Assembly (NCBI RefSeq): GCF_004331485.1
Contig: NZ_SJKD01000002.1
Coordinates: forward strand, 806,001 to 870,000
DNA length: 64,000 bases
Source: Kribbella capetownensis
GTDB lineage: Bacteria > Actinomycetota > Actinomycetes > Propionibacteriales > Kribbellaceae
Direction: 5' to 3'
The notes under the pieces are model-generated. The model searched no databases. It saw nothing but the letters and a program-made list of their open reading frames with translations, and was not told the origin of the DNA. Both the position numbers and the translations under genes were made by a program. Positions 16,895 through 24,652 of this stretch are shown piece after piece (position 1 is the stretch's first letter; the number at the start of each line of letters is the position of its first letter).

Positions 16895-17506
16895 TCACCC
16901 GGTAGGGGCGTCGGTCTGCTCGCCGCTGCGGGCGGCAGGCTCGGTGGGTGCTGGCCACAGTCCGAGCACGATCCCCGCCGCAAGCCACATGCGGCGGTAG
17001 CCGCTCATATGCTGATGCAGCGACTGCGCGAACTCAGCCAGGTCCGGCGCGCTGCGCTTCTTGGGCAGATCGGACCCGCGTAGTCGGCTTGAATACACGT
17101 TGACGTAGTCCTGCGGGTCGATCCTCTGGGCTTGCTCCGGCGTGAGCTGACCGGTGCGTACGAGATCGTCGGGCGAGGGGACATCGCCGATGATCCAACG
17201 CGAGTGCATCAGGTCACCCCGCTTGCGGAGTAGGTCCTTCGCGGTCGTTGCCCAATCGGTGATTGCGTCGGCCCACGGCTGGTGGTCCGGCTCCGCTGCA
17301 TCGCGCAGCGAACGCTTGATCTCGCGTACCTGCTGGTCGGTCTTCATTCGGAGCGTGTCGGCCAGTGGCGTGTTTGTCAGCATCGAGACAAGCTGGGACA
17401 GCCCCCATTCGATGCGGGCCGAATCGACGGCGACGGCGCCGATGTGCGGGAGGAAGGTCGACAGAGCTTGGTCGACGCGTTCGATTGGGTCCGATGGCTC
17501 CGGCAT
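16895..17506 (-). CDS. Hypothetical protein of the integrated element
   Basis: A 203-residue protein of unknown function; I do not recognise the family. It is helical, with an Arg/Lys-rich middle (KDLLRKRGDLMHSRWIIGD) and a hydrophobic patch near the C-terminus (MWLAAGIVLGLW). The start is placed at the ATG at 17506 (MPEPSDPIERV); an alternative start at 17554 adds 16 residues of poor character. No clear ribosome-binding site is visible. It lies 73 bp downstream of, and on the same strand as, the XRE regulator gene, within the element bounded by the glnA repeats. A link to DNA or RNA metabolism cannot be supported. Confidence 0.55.
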   Translation of the reverse strand: MPEPSDPIERVDQALSTFLPHIGAVAVDSARIEWGLSQLVSMLTNTPLADTLRMKTDQQVREIKRSLRDAAEPDHQPWADAITDWATTAKDLLRKRGDLMHSRWIIGDVPSPDDLVRTGQLTPEQAQRIDPQDYVNVYSSRLRGSDLPKKRSAPDLAEFAQSLHQHMSGYRRMWLAAGIVLGLWPAPTEPAARSGEQTDAPTG

Positions 17507-17579
17507 ACGCGTATGTCTGGCGGGTGAGCCTGCGCGAGGCCAAGAGCACAGCACGTGAAGCTTTGCTTCGGCCGTCCGG

Positions 17580-18758
17580 TCAGACGGCGTGCAGCGTCTC
17601 CTCGAACTCGGTCACAAGGCCCTCGCCGGGGAAGCGGTCCCGCAGTTCATGGTCAAGCTCACCGGCGATCATCAGTAGATGGATCTTGCTCTGTCGGCCG
17701 TGCTTGAGCCCGGTTTTGCCGAGTTCCACGGCCTGTTCTAGGTCGCCTTCCCGGCCCGCCACGATTCCGAGGGTGATCCGGCACTCTGAGACCCGCATCG
17801 GGCTGAGTTCGGTGCCGTCCGGCGACGTGTTGTCGCTGATGACGGTCGTCGCGTACTGCGTGGCTAGGTCGTCGTCACCGGCCATGCGGTGCACGTCCAT
17901 TGCGTAGTAGTCCCACTTCGCCGGGTCCACCTTGAAGTGATTCTCCGGCCGGTCCGGGTACGGCAGCCGGTCGAGGATCTCCTTGCCCGAGGCAAGCAAC
18001 GTGCTCAGGCCGGCTTCACCGAGACGGGCCTTGGCCTTGGCTTCCTGTGCGATGAGTTGGACGTGGACGCTGGACGACTGCGCGACCGCCTGACCGCGTT
18101 GGGCGGCATCGACTGCCTGCCGGAACCGGCCTTGGGTGAGTGCGAACCAAGCCGTCATCTCATGCCCCCACCCGGCAATCTCAGGGTGTCCGGCCTCAAG
18201 GCCGAGTTGCAATGCCGCCGTCCGGGTGGACTCAGCCGCCGACCGCATCCCGAGGTCGTACTCCACGCACCCGGCCAGCAGGGCAAGCCATCCACCAGCC
18301 ACCAACAGTTCCTGATGGGCCTTCAGGCCGACCGGACGCCGCAACAGTCGACCGACATGTTGGAGCCATTCATGGGCCTCACGACGCAGGTCAAGGGCGT
18401 CGCGGTAGCTGTACTGGCAGCACAGTTCCTCGATCGTGGATTGCAGCGTCTCCAGCGTCTGGGAGGTGGTGTCGCTGGCCTGCATCCGCTGGACCAGCTC
18501 GGCGGTCTGCCAGGGGGTGCGGTCGAGCTTCGCCGCAACATCTTCGCGGGCGGCGGCGATCAGCTCACCCTTCGCTCTCAATGCCTCGTCGCACAGCCGG
18601 GCCAGGTCGTCGGTCGGGGCCTTGCGGCCGTTCTCGATGTTGCTCAGGTAGGACCGGCTGTAGTTCGTGGCTCTGCAGAGGTCGGCCAGGGACCAACCGC
18701 GGTGATCCCGGTACTCGCGTAGACGGCTCCCGAACGACACGCCACCAGTGTCACCCAT
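17580..18758 (-). CDS. XRE family regulator with TPR-like C-terminal domain
   Basis: A 392-residue protein with an N-terminal helix-turn-helix (residues about 12-65: LREYRDHRGWSLADLCRATN, then YSRSYLSNIENGRKAP). A long helical C-terminal part has the repeated paired-helix character of TPR sensors, for example around GRFRQAVDAAQRGQAVAQ. Similar XRE-TPR proteins are common in actinomycetes next to small genes they control. The start ATG at 18758 has AAGG 6 nt upstream; an ATG at 18776 is also in frame. It is divergent from the small Cys/His protein gene at 18840 across 81 bp, so that gene is a likely target. It lies within the integrated element. Confidence 0.8.
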   Translation of the reverse strand: MGDTGGVSFGSRLREYRDHRGWSLADLCRATNYSRSYLSNIENGRKAPTDDLARLCDEALRAKGELIAAAREDVAAKLDRTPWQTAELVQRMQASDTTSQTLETLQSTIEELCCQYSYRDALDLRREAHEWLQHVGRLLRRPVGLKAHQELLVAGGWLALLAGCVEYDLGMRSAAESTRTAALQLGLEAGHPEIAGWGHEMTAWFALTQGRFRQAVDAAQRGQAVAQSSSVHVQLIAQEAKAKARLGEAGLSTLLASGKEILDRLPYPDRPENHFKVDPAKWDYYAMDVHRMAGDDDLATQYATTVISDNTSPDGTELSPMRVSECRITLGIVAGREGDLEQAVELGKTGLKHGRQSKIHLLMIAGELDHELRDRFPGEGLVTEFEETLHAV

Positions 18759-18839
18759 GGCCTTGTATCCCTGCATCCCGAACCAGCGGGATACGCGGGA
18801 ATCATCGTGCCGGACAGCGGACTAGGCCAAGCTTTCAGC

Positions 18840-19019
18840 ATGAACACCGAGACACCTACCAGCGCAACGGGGAAGGTCGACGGCAGTTGGCCGGAACTCA
18901 GCACCTCGCGGTCTGAGCCGTGCGACGGCTGTAACCCGGTGACGGCGCGGCCGTGCGTGCTCGGCCACCACTCCGGCTACCACCGTGACGCATCCGGTGC
19001 CGAATGGCTGGACGAGTGA
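18840..19019 (+). CDS. Small Cys/His-rich protein, possible zinc-binding
   Basis: A 59-residue protein starting at the ATG at 18840, divergent from the XRE regulator. The second half holds CDGCNPVTARPC followed by VLGHHSGYH, a C-x2-C-x7-C-x3-HH pattern that could bind a metal. The N-terminus is Ser/Thr-rich and probably flexible. I do not recognise the family. Pairing of an XRE-TPR regulator with a divergent small gene is common in actinomycetes, so it may be the regulator's main target. The ribosome-binding site is weak and the gene call is tentative. Confidence 0.5.
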   Translation: MNTETPTSATGKVDGSWPELSTSRSEPCDGCNPVTARPCVLGHHSGYHRDASGAEWLDE

Positions 19020-19050
19020 CGCGGTGCGGAGCGAAATGAAGGACTGGTAA

Positions 19051-19300
19051 TGCAGCGTCGAGTTCACCCTCACGAGGGACAACCTCAGCCGGGACGCTGA
19101 CGCCCATCTGACCCGAACAGGCGTGCGCGGCGACCTGCAGAAGACGGGCCACTACGTGTTCAACAACACCGACTCGCACGAGGACTACCTCCAGGCGCTC
19201 ATGAGCACGGTCGGAGAGCTGGACGCGATCCTGAAGCCGTACGGCATCGCGCGTCGGATCTACGCGTGCCGGGCTGGTCGAGCTGGAGTACCACCACTAG
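19051..19300 (+). pseudogene. Remnant of a small protein gene broken by frameshifts
   Basis: A protein-like reading runs in one frame from about 19051 (SVEFTLTRDNLSRDADAHL) through RGDLQKTGHYVFNNTD and VGELDAILKPYGIARRIY. Near 19265 the sensible reading moves to the next frame and ends in AGLVELEYHH with a TAG at 19298-19300. The ATG at 19050 with a purine-rich upstream sequence is out of frame with the body. The simplest view is a gene of about 80 codons with one or two frameshifts; a sequencing error could give the same picture. The family is unknown. Confidence 0.4.
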
Positions 19301-19355
19301 ACCGCAGGGGCGTGCGTGCCGATCCCTGACATCCGCGCACGTCCCTGCCGCCACG

Positions 19356-19898
19356 TCAGCCCACGTCGGCCGGCGGAACAGGCCCGTAGTCCGGGACACC
19401 GCCGGGCTTGGCCCGACCACGCATCTCCTCCACGAGCGCGGATCTCGTCGCCCGGTCCAGCGTCCCGAGGTCGAACGAGCCGACCCCATCGGACAGCGTC
19501 CACCCGCGTCGCCGGAACGACAGCGACAGTTTCAGCAACAGCAGTGCGTCGGCGTCCCCCTCGGGATGTACGGGCATGAGTTCGGCCAGCAGTGCTCGCA
19601 GTTGTCCGGTGTTCGGTGTTCCGCTGGTGGGGTCCCGGTCGATGCGTCTGGACATGTTCAGGGCGGCGGCGGCTCTGGGGTTCGTCGAGTCGATGCCGTA
19701 CAGCTCCAGGTACGCCGCCGTGGCCTGCTCGACGTCGCCTCGCTCCCAGTCGGCCCTACCGCTCAGCTCGTCTTCGATCATCCGCCGCACGACGGCACTG
19801 GGGGTCATGTTTCGACGCTTCGCCAGGGCCACGAACCCTTCTTTGCTTGCCCTAGGCAACTTCACGGCAAATGTCGTCAGCTTGTCGGTTTGTGTCAT
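19356..19898 (-). CDS. Ribbon-helix-helix-like DNA-binding protein
   Basis: A 180-residue protein starting at the ATG at 19898 with GGTGGGA 6 nt upstream. Residues about 8-45 (TFAVKLPRASKEGFVALAKR, then NMTPSAVVRRMIEDEL) fit a ribbon-helix-helix fold, a beta strand followed by two helices, as in plasmid and phage CopG/Arc-type regulators. The remainder is unrecognised and ends in a Gly/Pro-rich tail. Such proteins often control partition, toxin-antitoxin or integration genes; no toxin gene is adjacent. It lies in the integrated element. The 19899-20161 stretch on its 5' side contains no supportable gene. Confidence 0.6.
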   Translation of the reverse strand: MTQTDKLTTFAVKLPRASKEGFVALAKRRNMTPSAVVRRMIEDELSGRADWERGDVEQATAAYLELYGIDSTNPRAAAALNMSRRIDRDPTSGTPNTGQLRALLAELMPVHPEGDADALLLLKLSLSFRRRGWTLSDGVGSFDLGTLDRATRSALVEEMRGRAKPGGVPDYGPVPPADVG

Positions 19899-20161
19899 GG
19901 GTCCCACCATGTCGAGGTTGCTCAGGACGGAGACGGACCGGCGTCGGGGGGCGCATGACTGGGGCCGGGTGCGAGATTTTCTGAGGGCCTGCGGGTGCGC
20001 TCCAGCGGTAAGGGAACTGGTGCGCACCCTGCCCTTCGGTCCCGCGCAGGTGGGGTCATGGACCAGCACACAAGAAGGTCAAGCCGGTCTCTCCCACCTT
20101 CGATCCTCCGCGGACACGTACAAACCGCCGTGGCGACGTTGACGCAGGGACCATGCGAGGG

Positions 20162-20680
20162 TCAGCGCCGTTCGTTGCCGAACAGCCGATCGAGGTCATC
20201 GCTTAGTCCGCCTTCACCAACCGCGCCGAGATCACCCGTGTAACCGCGCGGTCCGTCGACGGGGACTCGGCCCTTCGGCAGTCCGGCGAGGACGGCAGCG
20301 GCGGCCGGGGTGTCCTGCAACATGGCCACCCATGGTTCCCGTTCGAAGGACCGCAGTCGCCCGTCTCGTATGGCGGCCTCGACCAACGTCCGTTCTCGTG
20401 CGGTGCGGTGCCGCTCGGCGTCTGCACGCAACCCGGCCAACCCGGTGGTATCGATCGTCGCGGTGCCCTCGTCGGCCTGGACGGTCTCGCTCAGTGCCTC
20501 GTCAATGGCGGCGCGGACCACGGCGGGGTTGGACGTTGGATCGCATCCGAGCCGTTCGGCCACCGAGGCACGGAAGTTGTCGAGCCCTACGGCTTGATCC
20601 TTCAGGTTGGTGAACACGCCCTCGTCCACGACAACGCACCCGACCGGCGGCGTGTACGACGGTTCGGCCGGCTGAGCCGC
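20162..20680 (-). pseudogene. Fragment resembling a phage protease/scaffold (Mu I-like) C-terminus
   Basis: About 170 codons on the minus strand look protein-like, running from PSYTPPVGCVVVDEGVF to the stop at 20162. The part LRADAERHRTARERTLVEAA, then RDGRLRSFEREPWVAMLQD and AAAAVLAGLPKGRVPV resembles the C-terminal helical region of Mu gpI-like prohead proteases of actinophages. The open frame continues upstream to 21052, but there it is only the antisense of the integrase remnant, so the true 5' end is missing. This suggests a deletion that joined two unrelated parts of a prophage. Family assignment is by eye and moderate at best. Confidence 0.45.
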
Positions 20681-21099
20681 TGAAGACCGAAGCGTCCAAG
20701 ACGTCTGTTCCGATCCCCTCGGAACTGGCACTCGAATTGTCGGCGGCGGTCGCACGGTGGGGAAGCGGCTGGCTCGTGACTGACGGCGCTGGCGGGCAGG
20801 CTTCGACGTGGTCGATCGACCGGGCAATGCGCTCGGCGCGGAAGAAGGTGCCAGGGCTGCCGGAGGGGTTCCGCTTCCACGACCTGCGGCACTACCTCGC
20901 GTCTCTGCTGATCGCGTCACGCGCTGACGTGAAGGTCGTGCAGGCCCGCGTACGGCACGCGAGTGCGAAGACCACGCTCGACACCTATGGGCACCTGTGG
21001 CCGGACGCAGATGAGTCGACCCGTGCCGCCGTTGGTGCTGTGCTGGCGGCACGGGTCGAGGGTCTCACGGAACAGCCACGGAACGCGGAGGGGTCATGA
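20677..21099 (+). pseudogene. Truncated tyrosine recombinase (integrase), C-terminal part
   Basis: About 140 codons of a phage-type integrase. The segment PLKTEASKTSVPIPSELA fits the catalytic-domain strand region. The box GFRFHDLRHYLASLL gives the HxxR residues, and VRHASAKTTLDTYGHLW gives the third His and the nucleophile Tyr. The frame is closed by a stop at 20611-20613 and lacks a credible start, so the arm-binding and core-binding domains and the first catalytic Arg are missing. Its stop lies 34 bp from the right att repeat, the usual integrase position. It cannot be functional alone and marks the element as a relic. Confidence 0.8.
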
Positions 21100-21132
21100 C
21101 GACGTTTCCGCAGGTCAGCGGCCTACAGCCGA

Positions 21133-21158
21133 TCAGACGTCGTAGTAGAGCTCGAACT
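21133..21158. repeat. Right attachment-site repeat (3' end of intact glnA)
   Basis: This is the last 26 bp of the functional glnA gene (complement), matching the copy at 16741-16766 in 25 of 26 positions. Because the repeat restores the end of the coding sequence, integration leaves glnA complete at this side. The one mismatch is at a synonymous third codon position (CTC here, CTG in the left copy). Confidence 0.85.
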
Positions 21159-22557
21159 CGTGCGGGTGTGGGCGGAGCTGGATCGGGGCGATTTCCTGCT
21201 CGCGCTTGAGGTCGATCCAGGTCTCGATCAGGTCCTCGGTGAAGACGTCGCCTTCGAGCAGGAAGGCGTGGTCGGCCTCGAGGGCGTCGATCACGGCCGG
21301 GAGCGAGGTGGGCACCTGCGGGATGCTCGCGTGCTCCTCCGGCGGGAGCTCGTAGAGGTCCTTGTCGACCGGGTCGATCGGCTCGATCTTGTTCCGGATG
21401 CCGTCCAGGCCGGCCAGCAACTGGGCCGCGAAGGCCAGGTACGGGTTCGCCGACGGGTCGGGGCAGCGGAACTCGATCCGCTTCGCCTTCGGGTTCGACC
21501 CGGTGATCGGGATCCGGATGCAGGCCGAGCGGTTGCGCTGCGAGTAGACCAGGTTGACCGGCGCCTCGAAGCCTGGCACCAGGCGGTGGTACGAGTTCAC
21601 CGTCGGGTTCGTGAAGGCCAGCAGCGACGGCGCGTGCTTGAGCAGGCCGCCGATGTACCAGCGGGCCACGTCGGACAGGCCGCCGTACCCGGACTCGTCG
21701 TAGAACAGCGCGTCGCCGCCGGAGAACAGCGACTGGTGGCAGTGCATGCCGGAGCCGTTGTCACCGAAGATCGGCTTCGGCATGAAGGTCGCGGTCTTGC
21801 CGGCCGCCCAGGCGGTGTTCTTGACGATGTACTTGAACTTCTGCAGGTTGTCCGCAGTCTTCAGCAGTTCGTCGAAGCGGAAGTTGATCTCCGCCTGACC
21901 CGCCGTACCGACCTCGTGGTGCGCACGCTCGACCAGCAGGCCGGAACGCTCCAGGGCCAGCGTGATGTCGTCGCGCAGGTCGCCGAAGTGGTCGGTCGGC
22001 GCGACCGGGAAGTAGCCACCCTTGTAGCGGACCTTGTAGCCGCGGTTGCCGCCGTCCTCGACCCGGCCGGTGTTCCAGGCACCGGCGACCGAGTCGATCG
22101 AGTAGTAGCCGGAGTTCGCCTTGGTCTCGAACCGGACGTCGTCGAAGACGTAGAACTCGGCCTCCGGCGCGAAGAACGCGGTGTCCGCGATGCCGGTCGA
22201 TTTCAGGTACTCCTGCGCCTTGCGGGCGATGTTGCGCGGGTCGCGGCTGTACGCCTCGCCGGTCAGCGGGTCGTGCACGAAGAAGTTGATGGCCAGCGTC
22301 TTGGTGCCGCGGTACTCGTCGACGAAGGCGGAGGTCGGGTCGGGCAGCAGCTTCATGTCGGACTCGTGGATCTGCTGGAACCCGCGTACCGACGACCCGT
22401 CGAACATCAGGCCCTCTTCGAAGACCTCGGGACCGAACGACGACACCGGGACGGTGAAGTGCTGCATGATGCCCGGCAGGTCGCAGAACCGGACGTCGAT
22501 GATCTCGACGCCCTCGTCCTTGACGTAGGCGAGCAGCTCCTCAGCGCTGGAAAACAT
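21133..22557 (-). CDS. glnA: Glutamine synthetase type I
   Basis: A 474-residue housekeeping GSI that makes glutamine from glutamate, ammonia and ATP in the cytoplasm. The conserved segments are [49 protein letters not shown], and the adenylylation loop DLYELPPEE with Tyr402, so it is of the beta type regulated by adenylylation. Translation starts at the ATG at 22557, preceded by GAGGAG. A complete GlnR box lies about 50 bp upstream. The 3' end is the integration site of the mobile element; the gene is intact, but its probable terminator is now 4.4 kb away at 16691-16715. Confidence 0.97.
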   Translation of the reverse strand: MFSSAEELLAYVKDEGVEIIDVRFCDLPGIMQHFTVPVSSFGPEVFEEGLMFDGSSVRGFQQIHESDMKLLPDPTSAFVDEYRGTKTLAINFFVHDPLTGEAYSRDPRNIARKAQEYLKSTGIADTAFFAPEAEFYVFDDVRFETKANSGYYSIDSVAGAWNTGRVEDGGNRGYKVRYKGGYFPVAPTDHFGDLRDDITLALERSGLLVERAHHEVGTAGQAEINFRFDELLKTADNLQKFKYIVKNTAWAAGKTATFMPKPIFGDNGSGMHCHQSLFSGGDALFYDESGYGGLSDVARWYIGGLLKHAPSLLAFTNPTVNSYHRLVPGFEAPVNLVYSQRNRSACIRIPITGSNPKAKRIEFRCPDPSANPYLAFAAQLLAGLDGIRNKIEPIDPVDKDLYELPPEEHASIPQVPTSLPAVIDALEADHAFLLEGDVFTEDLIETWIDLKREQEIAPIQLRPHPHEFELYYDV

Positions 22558-22607
22558 ACGTACTCCTCGGGGTGGCTCAGAGATTCATCTGAACGTAGGG
22601 CCTGCCG

Positions 22608-22645
22608 ATTACTCGGTCGTGACCCCAATGTTTCGCGGATGTTAC
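22608..22645 (-). promoter_or_regulatory. GlnR box upstream of glnA
   Basis: Read on the minus strand the site is GTAAC-N6-GAAAC-N6-GTCAC-N6-GTAAT, which fits the actinobacterial GlnR consensus of alternating GTnAC and GAAAC half-sites with 6-bp spacers. The a-site pair (GTAAC/GAAAC) is perfect and the b-site pair is slightly degenerate. It ends 51 bp upstream of the glnA start. GlnR binding here would raise glnA transcription under nitrogen limitation. Confidence 0.85.
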
Positions 22646-22747
22646 GCCCAGCGTGTCCGCGCTGACCCACTGGTGTACGGCGGTGACGGCCTGAGATCTC
22701 CCGGTCCGCTGTGTCCCGGCCCGGACCGCTTCCGTAGGCTAGTCATC

Positions 22748-23209
22748 ATGGCATCATCCGCACAGCCGGGCACAGGACCCTCCGAGGAATTCCGGTTCCC
22801 GGGGAATCGGCTGGGACTCCCGGCCACCGGACCGGGCTCGGTCGCGGGCTGGGGCCGCCGGGTGCTGGCGCTGCTGCTGGACTGGCTGATCGCCGGACTG
22901 ATCGCGTCCGCGGTCACGTCGAAGCCCATCTGGGCGGGCGGCAATGACTTCGGGACCGCGCAGCTGGTCACTTTCTTCGCCATCACCGCGATCCTGACCG
23001 GGCTGGCCGGCGGCACCATCGGTCACCGTGTGTGCGGGATGCGGGTGATCCCGATCCGCGGCACCACCAGTTACACGACGCAACCGGGCCTCCTCGCGGG
23101 TGCCATCCGCGCGTTCCTGATCTGTCTGCTGATCCCCGCGGTCGTCTACGATCGCGACCGCCGTGGCCTCCACGATCGCGCCGCGAACACCGCCGTCGTA
23201 CTGCGGTAG
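22748..23209 (+). CDS. RDD family membrane protein
   Basis: A 153-residue protein with a hydrophilic N-terminus (about 35 residues) and an RDD domain. The signature Arg and Asp residues are in GWGRRVLALLLDWLIAGL, followed by two further hydrophobic segments (near residues 73-92 and 115-133) and the late GLHDRAANTAVVL, which is typical of the family end. RDD proteins are small multi-pass membrane proteins of mostly unknown role. In actinomycetes this gene regularly sits next to glnA and is divergent from it, as here. The start ATG at 22748 was chosen because upstream sequence in that frame is glnA promoter DNA. Confidence 0.85.
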   Translation: MASSAQPGTGPSEEFRFPGNRLGLPATGPGSVAGWGRRVLALLLDWLIAGLIASAVTSKPIWAGGNDFGTAQLVTFFAITAILTGLAGGTIGHRVCGMRVIPIRGTTSYTTQPGLLAGAIRAFLICLLIPAVVYDRDRRGLHDRAANTAVVLR

Positions 23210-24487
23210 TCAGAGCCGGGTGAGGCGGAGCTGGACGTCGTCCAGGTAGCCGGTGCGGAAGCCGGCCTCGGAGTACGCGAGGTAGAACTCCCACATCCGG
23301 CGGAAGGTGTCGTCGAAGCCAAGGTCGGCGATGGCCGGCCAGCGCTCGATGAAGCGGTTCCGCCAGATCCGCAGGGTGCGCGCGTAGTCGGCGCCGAGGT
23401 GCCGGAGCACTTCGAGACGCAGGCCGGTGTGCCGCGTGGTGACGTCGTCGATCACCTTGATCGAGGGGATCAGGCCGCCGGGGAAGATGTACTTCTGCAC
23501 CCAGGTGAACGTGTTCCGGGTGGCCAGCATCCGCTCGTGCGGCATCACGATCGCCTGGACGACGGCGACCCCGCCGGGCGCGAGCCGCCGCTCGATCGCG
23601 TCGAAGTAGACCGGCCAGTACTTCTCGCCGACCGCCTCGATCATCTCCACGCTCAGGACGGCGTCGAACTCGCCGATCTGGTCGCGGTAGTCACGCAACG
23701 CCACCTGCACCCGATCGCCCACGCCGGCGTCCGCGATCCGGCGCTGGGCCATCAACGCCTGCTGCGAAGCGATGGTGATCGCGGTGACCCAGGCACCGCG
23801 CTGCGCGGCGCGGATCGCCAGGCTGGCCCAGCCGCACCCGATGTCGAGCACTCGTGATCCGGACACCACTCCGGCCGCGTCGAGGATCGCGTCGAGCTTG
23901 TTCAGCTGCGCCTGCGTGAGTTCGTCGTACGACGCTGTGGCCAGGTCCGCTGCGGCGGCGGGGCCGAAGTACGCCGCCGAGTAGGTCAGGGTGGGGTCGA
24001 GGAACTCGGAGAACATCGCGTTGCTGAGGTCGTAGTGGCGGCTCACGTTCTCGCGGGCGCCGGCCCGGTCGTTCTCCTGGTCGCCAGGCAGGGACCGAGT
24101 CACCAGCCAGCGCAGCGACTGTGCCCATTTCGGCAGCAGGTGCCGGGTCTCCTCGTTGCTGAACCGCTCGGCGAACGGGACCAGCAGGTCGGACAGATCC
24201 GTGCCCGGCTCGGGATCCCAGTCGCCGGCCAGATAGGCCTCACCGAATCCGGACCCGGCGTCGTGACCCAACCGGTCCAGGAACGCTGCGCTGCGGTGCA
24301 CGCGCATCGCCGGTCCGCCCAGGCCGTAGGACCTGTTCTCGAGGTGGATCGTGGCCGGCAGGTCCCTGGCGATCAGACGGAGCGCGGCCAGCGCGCCGGC
24401 CCGGCGTACCGGGTTCGACCGAGGGCGGGCCAGCGTCGGCCACGTCTCGGCCACCGGCTGATGCACAACCGGCAGGAGATCCGTCAT
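23210..24487 (-). CDS. Cyclopropane-fatty-acyl-phospholipid synthase family methyltransferase
   Basis: A 425-residue SAM-dependent methyltransferase. The N-terminal 130 residues form the lipid-binding-type domain of Cfa proteins (GDWDPEPGTDLSDLL region), and the SAM motif I is VLDIGCGWASLAIRAAQ (near residue 185). The conserved Cfa elements SVEMIEAVGEKYWPVYF and VQKYIFPGG follow. Family members add a methylene or methyl group to unsaturated acyl chains of membrane phospholipids. The start ATG at 24487 gives MTDLLPVV; an in-frame start further upstream would add a stretch with no family character. Its stop is directly next to the stop of the convergent RDD gene. Confidence 0.88.
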   Translation of the reverse strand: MTDLLPVVHQPVAETWPTLARPRSNPVRRAGALAALRLIARDLPATIHLENRSYGLGGPAMRVHRSAAFLDRLGHDAGSGFGEAYLAGDWDPEPGTDLSDLLVPFAERFSNEETRHLLPKWAQSLRWLVTRSLPGDQENDRAGARENVSRHYDLSNAMFSEFLDPTLTYSAAYFGPAAAADLATASYDELTQAQLNKLDAILDAAGVVSGSRVLDIGCGWASLAIRAAQRGAWVTAITIASQQALMAQRRIADAGVGDRVQVALRDYRDQIGEFDAVLSVEMIEAVGEKYWPVYFDAIERRLAPGGVAVVQAIVMPHERMLATRNTFTWVQKYIFPGGLIPSIKVIDDVTTRHTGLRLEVLRHLGADYARTLRIWRNRFIERWPAIADLGFDDTFRRMWEFYLAYSEAGFRTGYLDDVQLRLTRL

Positions 24488-24608
24488 GATCGTCAACCTC
24501 GTGTCCTCGATCCGTCCTGGTCGCACCTTAAGGCCCAACCTCCGCCCCACGACGCGACACGAAGGCACACCCGTGCCACGTCACGGACAGATCAACTGAT
24601 GAGCGGCC

Positions 24609-24624
24609 GCCGGGTTACCCCGGC
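24609..24624 (-). terminator. Weak hairpin after DUF4191/lipA
   Basis: A 6-bp perfect stem (GCCGGG at 24609-24614 with CCCGGC at 24619-24624) and a 4-nt loop lie about 30 bp past the DUF4191 stop on the minus strand. No T-tract follows. It may mark the transcript end of the lipA-DUF4191 unit. Confidence 0.3.
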
Positions 24625-24652
24625 ATCTCGCTCGTCGCCCCCCGGCGCCGAG

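Larger units (their letters stand above)
16741..21158. mobile_element. Decayed integrative element inserted at the 3' end of glnA
   Basis: The element is bounded by the 26-bp repeats at 16741-16766 and 21133-21158 and is about 4.4 kb long. Inside are an unknown protein, an XRE regulator, a small Cys/His protein, a frameshifted small gene, a ribbon-helix-helix protein, a phage-protease-like fragment and the C-terminal part of a tyrosine recombinase whose stop lies 34 bp from the right repeat. The integrase-next-to-att layout is normal for actinomycete integrative elements and prophages, but the integrase lacks its N-terminal half and no replication, transfer or structural module remains. It is probably immobile. 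Confidence 0.8.

Noticed and set aside
20680..21052. 5' part of the 296-codon minus-strand frame ending at 20162
   Set aside because: It is antisense to the integrase catalytic region and Arg/Pro-rich without family character.
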